Source: an uncultured Acidobacteriota bacterium
GTDB taxonomy: Bacteria > Acidobacteriota > Terriglobia > Bryobacterales > Bryobacteraceae
Assembly (NCBI GenBank): GCA_937952345.1
Contig: CALFYN010000053.1
Location: forward strand, 1-6,096
Reading direction: 5' to 3'
Length of the DNA stretch: 6,096 nt
The translations under genes and the position numbers were made by a program. Positions 1 through 6,096 of this stretch are shown here, in pieces (the stretch's first letter is position 1; each line of letters opens with the position of its first letter). The notes beneath the pieces are model-generated. The model was not told where the DNA came from. It saw only the letters and a list, made by a program, of their open reading frames with translations, and ran no database searches.

Positions 1-3000
1 GCGGAGAATCTTCAAATCCCAATTGCGGATGCCATCCACGCGCAGGAAATCGAGGCGCGTGGGGAACACGCGCACGTGATAGGTGCCGGGCTGGGCGGCG
101 GCGCGGCCATCGAACCCGCTGAAGCTGCTGGGGACCGCTCCGGAAGCGCGGTAGGCAATCGACGGATCGAACCACGTGTGGATATCGGCTGCGTGCGATT
201 CCTCTTGCCGGAGCAGAGCGGGCAGCGCATTCATATCGCCGTAGTAGAACACGTTGCCCCAATTGGCCGGCGCGCCGGATTGGTATTGATAGATCCAGCT
301 CAACTGCCAGCCGCCGGCGAGGTGATTGGCGATGCCGTCCTTGGCCCATGATTTTCCGGCGCCGAAGGGCAACTCCCAAATGGCGCTCCACACAAAGCGG
401 TGCGGGCGCACCTGGTCGGAAGGACGCTGGGTGGGGGCGGCATCGAATTCATTGGCGTAGAAATCCTGCTCATAGTTGGAGGCGCGAGTGTACATGACGG
501 AAGTCTGCAGGCCGCGGGCGAATCGGCGCTCAAAGAGAAGCTGCAAGTCGTGGTACTGGTTAATGCCACGGGCGGCAGAGAATTCCGTGCCCTGGCGCAG
601 TCCGGAGAGGCTGGTGAGATGGGGGTAGGGGCGCAGCAGTTGATGTTTGCGGATCTGCGTGGCCTGGAAGAACGGCTGCGTGGCGAGGTAGTTGTAGGCG
701 AAGGGATTGCTCGACTGCAGCGACTGGAGATTGCCGATGTAGAAGGGATTCGGGACGTTGCGGTTGAGTTCGTTATCGAGGGCCTGGTTACGGACCATGC
801 CGGTTTCCCAATACTGCTGGGGCAGAACGTTCACGGGCTGTGAGAGCGGCACCTTGCTGCGCGCACCGTTGTAGGAAACCTCGATGACCATGTCGCGTGT
901 GATCTCGCGCTGCAGGCTGACGCGCCAGCGCTGCTGGATGGCGGGGCGGTAATTGAGCGGATTGAACGAATAGCCGCGCCCGGCGGCGGCGAGCAGTCCG
1001 AGGCGATCGGCGTAGGGCTGATCGAAGCGGGTTCCGTCCCCGCGCTGGGGGAAGGGGTTGGCCATGGGGTTGGAAGTGGCGTTGAGGTTGGCCGCCGCGC
1101 CCGCGCCGCAGCAGAAGGTGAGTCCGTTGTCGGGGCTGACAATCGTGTTGGTGGGTTGGGAGTAGCCGTACTGGTTGGCGCGGTCGTTGTTCACGTTGAA
1201 TGTATCGGCGTACAGCCCGAAGCCGGAGCGCAACACGGTTTTTTCGTTGAGCTGATAGACGCCGCCGATGCGCGGCAGGAAGTTGTGCGTGCCGTTGGTG
1301 TAGCTGCCGCCGTTCTGGGCGAGGTAGACGGAGCCGCCCACGGGACGGAATTGCGCGGCGGGCAATTCGGGGAGTGGATTGCGGCCGTAGGCGGCGGTGG
1401 CGGCGGAGGTAAACGGAAGATCGGCGCCGAAGGCGAACCCGCCGGCGAGGCCGCGGTGGAAGCGCTCGCGGATGCTGCTTTCGCGCTCATAGCGCAGGCC
1501 GAGGCCGAGCCGCAGCTTCGAGGTGACGCGCCAATCGTCCTGGAACCAGAGCGTGCGGAAATGCGAAGACCAGTAACCGTCATCGTTGGTGTCAATGGTG
1601 ATGGTGGAGGGCACGCCCATGCGGAAGGCGGCCCAATCGAGGGCGTGGCTGGAGGCGGTGTTGGTGTTGTCGGCGGCGCGCGTGTACAGGTTATTGAAGA
1701 TGAACCGGCCGGAACTGAATCCCGCGCCGGCCGAGGCGAAGCGGAAGACGCGCTCCGTGAAGCCCACGCGCAGGGTGTGGGCGCTGAAGACCCGCGTGAG
1801 GGCGATTTTTCCCTCGCCGGTCTGGGCATTGGTTGTGAATTGCCCGAATGCGCGTCCGATATCGGTGATATTGGACCATTCCATGGTGGGGAGCGTGGTG
1901 AGGCTGCCGGCCTTGGCGTCGAGATAGGCGGGGAGGCCGGCCTGGCCGGGGCTCAACTGATTGAGGCCGGGGGTGAGATTGCCTTCAAGGAAGCGTGTCC
2001 AGTTGACGCCGGCGTCGAGGATGGTGTTGGCCGAGATGGTCCAGTTGTAATTGGCGCCGACGCCGAGGTTGCGGCGTTCCAGGTCGACGGTGGCGAGGCC
2101 CTTGCGGGTTTCGTAGAGCCAGTCGCGCGTGTCGGCGGTGCGTCCGTTCCAATACCATCGCCCGAAAATGCGGTGGCGTTCGGCGGCGTTGTAGTCGATG
2201 CGGTTGATGAGGGAATGAAAGCGGGAGATGTTGGCGGTGTTGGCGGCGAGGTAGTTGTTGAATCCTTCGGCGCTCACCAGGCCGGGAACATTGTTGGGCG
2301 CGGGCATGAGGCCGGCGTAGAAATCGTAGGCGGGGTTGAGGACGGGGACGCCGCGGTTGCCGGGGAAGGGCGTGCGCACCACTCGCGCCCCGTCGCGCCG
2401 CGCTGAGCGCGGATCGTACACGGTGAAGCGGGTGGCGTCGACGGCCAGCAGATCGGAGAAATCGCCGTTTCTCCAGCCCGCGTTCGGCACGGTGTTATTT
2501 TTAATGTCGTTGCCGATTTCCGTCATATTCTGATAAATGCCGTTGTATGTGGCGAAGAAGAAGAGCTTGTCGCGGCCCTGGAAGAGCTTCGGGATACTCA
2601 CCGGGCCGCCCACGGAGACGCCGAAGTTGTTCTGGCGGCCGGGTTCCTGCTTCTGGCTGTCGGGAGAGATTCTCCCGGAGCGGACGTTGTTCTCCCAAGC
2701 CAGGCGCGTGAAGTGCGGCGTGGCGTTCCAGCGCTGTTGCCAGTGCTGATTGAACAAAGATCCGTGATATTGATTCGTGCCCGCCTTGGTCATGACGTTG
2801 ACCACGGCGCCGCTCGAAAACCCGTAGGACGCGTCGAAGGGTGTGGTTTCCACCTTGAACTCGCCGACGGATTCCGACGGCGGCACGAATCCGACGCGCC
2901 GTGCAGAGCCGTTGGAGGGTGCGCCGTCAATGGAATACTCATTCTGGCCGACGCCGCCCATGGTGTTGAACGCGGCTGTGCCGGCGCTGTCAAAGGGGCG

Positions 3001-3501
3001 CTGCGATTGCGGCGCGCCGGTCCATTGCATGCCGGGAGCGAGCGCGGTGAGGGCGAACGGATTCATGTTGGTGAAGGGAAGCTCAGTGACCTGGCGGTTG
3101 TCGATGACGCGCCCGCCGGAGGCCGTGGACGTATCGAGCAGCGGCGCTTCAGCGCGCACTTCCACGGATTCCGACACCTGCCCGACTTCGAGTTGCAGCG
3201 TGAGGTCGATGCGGCCGGCGACGCTCAACTGTAGCCCACTGCGCACGGCTTTCTTAAAGCCGCTGCTTTCGACGGCGATGGAATAGGCGCCGGCATTGAG
3301 GAGGGCTGCCTCGAAATAGCCGCGCTCATTGGTGCTGAGGCGAACGGCGAGGTTCGTGTCTTCATTGGTGACGACGACCGAGGCGCCGGCGATGACCGCC
3401 GCCTGGCTATCGGTGACCGTACCGGCGATGGCGCCGCGGGGATCCTGCGCGGCAAGCTGCGTGGCCGCGATGCAAAGTACTACGATGACGTTGCGAAACA
3501 T
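1..3501 (-). CDS. Oar-like TonB-dependent outer-membrane receptor with N-terminal carboxypeptidase-regulatory-like domain (C-terminus outside window)
   Basis: The frame is open without a stop for 1167 codons and continues past the left edge. The start is the ATG at 3501-3499, preceded by AGGA at an 8-nt spacing. Residues 1-19 form a signal peptide (MFRNVIVVLC... LAAQ). Residues about 22-105 form a carboxypeptidase-regulatory-like beta-sandwich (GAIAGTVTD, then NERGYFEAALLNAGAYSIAV). A TonB-box-like stretch, ESVEVRAEAP, is at 111-120. A plug domain spans about 136-250 (ELPFTNMNPF, GGVGQNEYSIDGAPSN, GAVVNVMTKAGTNQYHG). The rest is a beta-barrel with typical strands such as RDKLFFFATYNG (310-321), VIEVSYNGARS (about 873-883) and LAGGWQLSWIYQYQSG (about 1061-1076). 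Known of the family: these proteins are outer-membrane receptors energised by TonB-ExbBD that bind or import large ligands; Oar is the Myxococcus prototype. The ligand cannot be read from sequence. By analogy roughly 80-100 residues are missing. The visible chain has only three cysteines: one in the signal peptide and a vicinal pair at 797-798. The gene is second in an operon with the oxidoreductase. Family assignment is secure; ligand unknown. Confidence 0.95.
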   Translation of the reverse strand, partial: MFRNVIVVLCIAATQLAAQDPRGAIAGTVTDSQAAVIAGASVVVTNEDTNLAVRLSTNERGYFEAALLNAGAYSIAVESSGFKKAVRSGLQLSVAGRIDLTLQLEVGQVSESVEVRAEAPLLDTSTASGGRVIDNRQVTELPFTNMNPFALTALAPGMQWTGAPQSQRPFDSAGTAAFNTMGGVGQNEYSIDGAPSNGSARRVGFVPPSESVGEFKVETTPFDASYGFSSGAVVNVMTKAGTNQYHGSLFNQHWQQRWNATPHFTRLAWENNVRSGRISPDSQKQEPGRQNNFGVSVGGPVSIPKLFQGRDKLFFFATYNGIYQNMTEIGNDIKNNTVPNAGWRNGDFSDLLAVDATRFTVYDPRSARRDGARVVRTPFPGNRGVPVLNPAYDFYAGLMPAPNNVPGLVSAEGFNNYLAANTANISRFHSLINRIDYNAAERHRIFGRWYWNGRTADTRDWLYETRKGLATVDLERRNLGVGANYNWTISANTILDAGVNWTRFLEGNLTPGLNQLSPGQAGLPAYLDAKAGSLTTLPTMEWSNITDIGRAFGQFTTNAQTGEGKIALTRVFSAHTLRVGFTERVFRFASAGAGFSSGRFIFNNLYTRAADNTNTASSHALDWAAFRMGVPSTITIDTNDDGYWSSHFRTLWFQDDWRVTSKLRLGLGLRYERESSIRERFHRGLAGGFAFGADLPFTSAATAAYGRNPLPELPAAQFRPVGGSVYLAQNGGSYTNGTHNFLPRIGGVYQLNEKTVLRSGFGLYADTFNVNNDRANQYGYSQPTNTIVSPDNGLTFCCGAGAAANLNATSNPMANPFPQRGDGTRFDQPYADRLGLLAAAGRGYSFNPLNYRPAIQQRWRVSLQREITRDMVIEVSYNGARSKVPLSQPVNVLPQQYWETGMVRNQALDNELNRNVPNPFYIGNLQSLQSSNPFAYNYLATQPFFQATQIRKHQLLRPYPHLTSLSGLRQGTEFSAARGINQYHDLQLLFERRFARGLQTSVMYTRASNYEQDFYANEFDAAPTQRPSDQVRPHRFVWSAIWELPFGAGKSWAKDGIANHLAGGWQLSWIYQYQSGAPANWGNVFYYGDMNALPALLRQEESHAADIHTWFDPSIAYRASGAVPSSFSGFDGRAAAQPGTYHVRVFPTRLDFLRVDGIRNWDLKILR
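2661..2677 (-). repeat. Short perfect hairpin inside the receptor gene
   Basis: CGGGAGA (2661-2667) and TCTCCCG (2671-2677) form a 7-bp perfect stem with a 3-nt loop. It lies within receptor codons 275-281, in the early barrel region. No T-run follows it in either direction, so it is not an intrinsic terminator. It is probably a coincidence of codon choice, though it could fold in the mRNA. Confidence 0.5.
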
Positions 3502-3509
3502 AGTGGGGT

Positions 3510-3513
3510 TCCT
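3510..3513 (-). promoter_or_regulatory. Ribosome binding site of the receptor gene, overlapping the upstream stop codon
   Basis: On the minus strand the junction reads TAGGAACCCCACTATG. The oxidoreductase stop TAG (3514-3512) shares its last two bases with AGGA (3513-3510), which lies 8 nt before the receptor ATG. Only 10 nt separate the two genes. This decides the receptor start and implies that ribosomes finishing the first gene can feed initiation of the second. Confidence 0.75.
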
Positions 3514-5452
3514 ATTGGTGCACTGCTTTGTAAAGGCGCTCGAGAAACTCGCCGCGCGTGATCTTCGCGGTGGGGCGGAGAACGGTTTCATCGGTGACAC
3601 CGGCTTTGCGCAGCCACTCGGTGGCAAGCGCCGGGTCCATCAGTTTGGCGGGCTCGATGGCCAGATCCATGCGCGCTTCCGACCACTGTCCGGTGGCCGT
3701 TTTGCGCCGCCAGGCCGTGCTGCGATCGGGCCGCGACAGGGAATGGAAATATCCGCGGGTGCCGAAGTATTGCGCAGCGCGGAAGAGAGAAGATTTGGCC
3801 GGCTCGTCCAGACGGCGCACGGTGAAGGAGCCGGGCTTGTCCCAGGAGGGGCGGGGAACCTGGCGTTCGGGGCCGAGGTCAGGGATGTAGACGGTCATCG
3901 CGCCGAGGGCATGGAGGCGATCCTGCAAGGCGGTCACCGGAATGGCGCGTGGTTCCTGTTTGCCGCGAATGGCCATGGCGGCGGCGAGTCCGGCGGCTTG
4001 GCCGAGGGCGGTCCAGGTGGGCTCCATGCGGATGGTGCTGTAGCCGACGTGGCTCGCCGAGACGGCGACGGGCACCAGGAGACCGTCGACATTCGGGGGT
4101 AGCAGCACGCGGTAGGGGATCTGATAGGGACTGACGTTGCCGCCGAAGTGGCCGATGGTGACGCCGGGACGCGGGCTGTAGACGCCGTGGCAATTGAGGG
4201 AATAGTGGCCGATGGCCACGCTGTCGAGTTGGATGGGGCTGCGCAGGCTCCCGGCGGTGGGTTCGGCCTCCTTCTGGGTGAAGATGTAATCGCCGATCAT
4301 GCGCCGGCCTTCGCGCACGTAGAGGGCGGGGCTCCAGTGTTCGGAGTCTTTGTATTCATCCTTGGGAATGCCCCATTGCTTCATCTGGGCGCGCACTTCC
4401 GCCGGGACCGCTTCGTCGTTGGCGAGGAAATAGAACAGCCCGAGGGAGTGCTTCTTATATTGATCGAAGATGCCCTGGCGCACGCGGGCGTCGCCTTCCA
4501 CCCAGGGATGGTTGATGTTTTCGACGGCGAGGCTGAAGGCGGTGGGCATGTCGTTGAAGTCGGCTTTTTGGTTGGGGATAGGGCGGACCTTGAGGACGGG
4601 TTTGGGGTCGGGGTTGCCCCAACTGACGACGGTTTGCGTGCGGAATTGCTCGGCGAGGATGGCGAAATCCTCGCGCTTGTACCCGGCGGGTTTGGGCAGG
4701 CCGAGGCTGTTGGCCGGATCGCGGGTGAGGCAGACGCGGAAGTTGTAGGTCTGCACCCAGTGGTTCTCTTCATCGAGGGCGAGAGGTTCGTTGTACTTCG
4801 ATTTGGCTTCGCAGCCGAGGTGGTAGGGGACTCCGGCCTTGGCCATCAGATCGCCTTCATAGGTGGCGTCGATGAAGACCTTGGCCTGGAACTCGTGCGA
4901 TGCGCCGGCCTTCAGATCCCGGAATCGGGCCGCGGTGAGGCGGCGGCCTTGCTTTGTCACGGACTCGAGGCGGTGGAAGCGGAAGATCTGGACCTTGGCT
5001 TCGCCGAGCATCTCTTCGAAGACGGCGCGGGCGACGGAGGGCTCATAGTAGCCGCCGAGGACGGAGTCCTTGACTTGCTGGGAGTTTGCGCCGTGGCGTT
5101 TGGCGTAGGTCGACTCCACACGGCGCATGAATTCGAGGAAGGTGCCGCCGACGGATTCAAAGTCGCGGAAGTCGGTATTCGACAGGCCGCCGGAGGTGAG
5201 TCCTCCGACGTGGACGGTCTCCTCGACCAGGGCGACGCGCATTCCCTCGCGGCCTGCGTTGACGGCGGCGGCCACGCCGGAAGGGGTGGAGCCCATGACC
5301 ACCACGTCGTAGTTGGCGGCAGCGGCCACGGCTGCCAGAAGGGGAATCAGTGCGGGAAGGATCACGATACTGATCAGGCTAAGGGGCCTGAGCGGTGTTG
5401 GGAAGTGTGGATGACGTTTGGTAAACGTTTGCGGACGTGGCCAAACGTGCAT
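3512..5452 (-). CDS. Exported FAD-dependent oxidoreductase (FAD_oxidored, PF12831-type)
   Basis: The protein has 646 residues from the ATG at 5452-5450 and ends in TAG at 3514-3512. Residues about 1-46 look like a signal peptide: a long basic n-region (TKRHPHF, LRPL), a hydrophobic core (LSLISIVILPALIPLLAAV) and an AAAA cleavage region before NYD. The Rossmann FAD site follows at 48-78: DVVVMGSTPSGVAAA, a variant of GxGxxG, with the strand end VALVEE supplying the ribose-binding acid. Other family marks are HVGGLTSGGLSNTD (81-94), KVFIDATYEGDLMAKAG (191-207), YVREGRRMIGDYIFTQ (378-393), YQIPYRVLLPPNVDGLLVPV (443-462) and SASHVGYSTIRMEPTW with LGQAAGLAAAMA (465-494), which closes the FAD domain. 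A C-terminal tail (about 545-646) ends in ITRGEFLERLYKAV, faintly like an S-layer-homology repeat. Known: these enzymes are flavoproteins of mostly unknown substrate, some loosely labelled xanthan lyase. There is no clear twin-arginine motif, only KR. The start is uncertain: ATG 5473-5471 would add seven residues, while GTG 5365 would leave no basic n-region. Substrate not assigned. Confidence 0.92.
   Translation of the reverse strand: MHVWPRPQTFTKRHPHFPTPLRPLSLISIVILPALIPLLAAVAAAANYDVVVMGSTPSGVAAAVNAGREGMRVALVEETVHVGGLTSGGLSNTDFRDFESVGGTFLEFMRRVESTYAKRHGANSQQVKDSVLGGYYEPSVARAVFEEMLGEAKVQIFRFHRLESVTKQGRRLTAARFRDLKAGASHEFQAKVFIDATYEGDLMAKAGVPYHLGCEAKSKYNEPLALDEENHWVQTYNFRVCLTRDPANSLGLPKPAGYKREDFAILAEQFRTQTVVSWGNPDPKPVLKVRPIPNQKADFNDMPTAFSLAVENINHPWVEGDARVRQGIFDQYKKHSLGLFYFLANDEAVPAEVRAQMKQWGIPKDEYKDSEHWSPALYVREGRRMIGDYIFTQKEAEPTAGSLRSPIQLDSVAIGHYSLNCHGVYSPRPGVTIGHFGGNVSPYQIPYRVLLPPNVDGLLVPVAVSASHVGYSTIRMEPTWTALGQAAGLAAAMAIRGKQEPRAIPVTALQDRLHALGAMTVYIPDLGPERQVPRPSWDKPGSFTVRRLDEPAKSSLFRAAQYFGTRGYFHSLSRPDRSTAWRRKTATGQWSEARMDLAIEPAKLMDPALATEWLRKAGVTDETVLRPTAKITRGEFLERLYKAVHQ
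5414..5448. repeat. Cluster of AAACGT/ACGTTT half-sites with an exact 8-bp inverted repeat
   Basis: ACGTTTGG (5414-5421) and CCAAACGT (5441-5448) are exact inverted repeats separated by 19 bp, and the operator-like palindrome lies between them. ACGTTTG also occurs twice in direct orientation (5414-5420 and 5425-5431), offset by 11 bp, about one helical turn. AAACGT occurs at 5423-5428 and 5443-5448, offset by 20 bp, about two turns. This phasing suggests cooperative protein binding on one face of the DNA. The repeats are seen directly; the role is inferred. Confidence 0.6.
5421..5432. promoter_or_regulatory. LacI/GalR-type operator-like near-palindrome
   Basis: The 12-bp sequence GTAAACGTTTGC has a perfect AAACGTTT core (5423-5430) with a central CG step and is symmetric at 10 of 12 positions. 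Read on the minus strand with its flanks it is CCGCAAACGTTTACCA. That closely matches the general form of LacI/PurR-family operators (for example the PurR box ACGCAAACGTTTNCGT). It lies 40-51 bp before the plus-strand ATG and inside codons 7-11 of the oxidoreductase if that gene starts at 5452. No LacI-family gene is in the window, so the cognate protein is unknown. Confidence 0.5.
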
Positions 5453-5457
5453 AGAAT
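5429..5457 (+). promoter_or_regulatory. Weak sigma70-like promoter candidate for the regulator gene
   Basis: TTGCGG (5429-5434, three of six consensus bases) is followed after a 17-bp spacer by TAGAAT (5452-5457, five of six). Transcription would begin near 5464, only about 8 nt before ATG 5472. This fits the lack of a Shine-Dalgarno sequence and suggests a nearly leaderless mRNA. The -35 hexamer overlaps the AAACGTTT palindrome, so a bound repressor would block it. The -35 match is poor, so this is tentative. Confidence 0.3.
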
Positions 5458-5471
5458 CAAGATGTTCCCTC

Positions 5472-6096
5472 ATGGCGACGACGCCTGTTCCGAATCCGGT
5501 GAGTGAGTCCGCCGATGGCCGTGCGCAGGCGCTGGCACAGGCTCTGTCGAGCCACACATTTGCGCGCTCCGAGCAGTTGCGGGGGTTTCTGAAGTACATC
5601 TGCGAACTGGAGATGGCCGGGCGCGGGGCGGAGATTTCGGAATGCCAGATCGGGCAGGACGTGCTGGGCAGGAGGACCGGGTTCAACCCGGTGGATGATG
5701 CATCGGTGCGCAACCGGGCGCACGCGTTGCGGCGGAAGCTGGACGAATTATATGCATCGGAGCTGGCCGGGGCCGCGATGCGGATCGAGTTGCCGAAGGG
5801 AAGCTACCGGCCGCGATTTGTATCGCAGGAGAGCTTGCCGGCGGCGGGTGTTTCCGTACAGCCGCGGCGTATCGTGTTGGCGGCGTTCCTGGCGGGGCTG
5901 CTGGTGGCCGCGGCCGGGGCTTGGATCTATCTGCAGTTCTTCGCCGCCGCGCCGGTGCCGGGCCAGGACCGCGTACTGCGAGAGGTGTGGGGGCCGCTGC
6001 TGGCGCCGGATGCGGCGACGATCGTTTGCGTGGGGACTCCGCTGCAGTTGTTTGTGCGCCCCTATCCGACGGATCTGCCGCCGATTGCGGGTGAGC
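5472..6096 (+). CDS. Predicted membrane-anchored transcriptional regulator, winged-helix-like domain plus one TM helix (N-terminal part only)
   Basis: The frame is open for 208 codons from ATG 5472 to the right edge with no stop. Residues about 20-116 form a compact predicted domain: SSHTFARSEQLRGFLKYICE (27-46), ISECQIGQDVLGR (55-67), DDASVRNRAHALRRKLDELY (75-94) and IELPKGSYRPRF (105-116). The last two elements parallel the recognition helix and wing of OmpR/PhoB-type winged helices (VxxHIxxLRxKL followed by VRGxGYxL), so I infer DNA binding. A transmembrane helix follows at about 134-157 (IVLAAFLAGLLVAAAGAWIY), with PRR on its cytoplasmic side. The extracytoplasmic part then begins (REVWGPLLAPDAATIVCVGTP, 170-190). 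This is the ToxR/CadC layout of a one-component membrane regulator. I recall similar proteins in Acidobacteriota, usually annotated as hypothetical. No convincing Shine-Dalgarno precedes ATG 5472; GTG 5499 is an alternative start. It is divergent from the oxidoreductase-receptor operon, which it may control. The reading frame is sure; the function is inferred. Confidence 0.85.
   Translation, partial: MATTPVPNPVSESADGRAQALAQALSSHTFARSEQLRGFLKYICELEMAGRGAEISECQIGQDVLGRRTGFNPVDDASVRNRAHALRRKLDELYASELAGAAMRIELPKGSYRPRFVSQESLPAAGVSVQPRRIVLAAFLAGLLVAAAGAWIYLQFFAAAPVPGQDRVLREVWGPLLAPDAATIVCVGTPLQLFVRPYPTDLPPIAGE

Noticed and set aside
1156..2406. 416-residue plus-strand ORF rich in Gly, Ala, Val and Glu
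   Set aside because: It is the exact antisense of the receptor in the same codon register. High GC at third positions removes stops there. Its protein is low-complexity with no recognisable domain, whereas the minus strand encodes a clear receptor.
2661..2677. Perfect 7-bp hairpin as a transcription terminator
   Set aside because: It lies in the middle of the receptor coding sequence, with no T-tract on either strand.
3329..4102. Plus-strand ORF crossing the receptor/oxidoreductase junction
   Set aside because: It is opposite two well-supported genes, shows no domain and has no convincing ribosome binding site.
5421..5432. Calling the palindrome a PurR box
   Set aside because: Only the general LacI-family pattern is supported. 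No purine genes are nearby, and the flanking bases are not symmetric enough to name a specific regulator.
4148..5506. 452-residue plus-strand ORF
   Set aside because: It is the antisense of the oxidoreductase in the same codon register, has skewed composition and no recognisable motifs, and overlaps the start of the real plus-strand gene in another frame.
5453..5713. Extension of the oxidoreductase upstream to an ATG at 5713
   Set aside because: The added 87 residues are the antisense of the conserved LRRKL-type domain of the divergent gene and would place a long non-signal segment before the signal peptide.
1..6096. RNA genes, CRISPR arrays, insertion sequences, integrase sites
   Set aside because: Nearly all of the window is explained by three open protein frames. 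No tRNA-like folds, regularly spaced repeats, transposase motifs or terminal inverted repeats were seen.

Overview
The window is high-GC bacterial DNA with three protein genes and almost no non-coding sequence. Organism (inference): the gene types point to Acidobacteriota, most likely the Solibacter/Bryobacter lineage. The two strongest cues are an Oar-like TonB-dependent receptor with an N-terminal carboxypeptidase-regulatory-like domain, a family greatly expanded there, and a regulator whose N-terminal domain carries an 'LRRKL ... LPKGSY' signature that I associate with that phylum.

Layout. Positions 1-3501 (minus strand) encode the first 1167 residues of the receptor; its C-terminus lies beyond the left edge. 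Ten bases upstream of it on the same strand is a complete exported FAD-dependent oxidoreductase (3512-5452, 646 residues with the preferred start). The oxidoreductase stop codon is part of the receptor's Shine-Dalgarno sequence, so the two are almost certainly one translationally coupled operon, read oxidoreductase first. Positions 5472-6096 (plus strand) hold the start of a divergent gene. It encodes a predicted membrane-anchored regulator with a winged-helix-like N-terminal domain, one transmembrane helix and the beginning of an extracytoplasmic domain. It runs off the right edge.

The two divergent start codons are only 19 nt apart. Beside them, at 5414-5448, is a cluster of AAACGT/ACGTTT half-sites. 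It includes a 12-bp near-palindrome that resembles a LacI/GalR-family operator, set inside an exact 8-bp inverted repeat. It overlaps a weak plus-strand promoter candidate and the first codons of the oxidoreductase as I have called it.

Working model (inference): the regulator and/or an unseen LacI-type repressor controls an envelope operon. In that operon an outer-membrane receptor imports or binds a ligand, and a periplasmic or secreted FAD enzyme oxidises a related, unidentified substrate. No RNA genes, mobile elements, CRISPR arrays or terminators were seen. The long plus-strand ORFs opposite the two minus-strand genes are antisense shadows.
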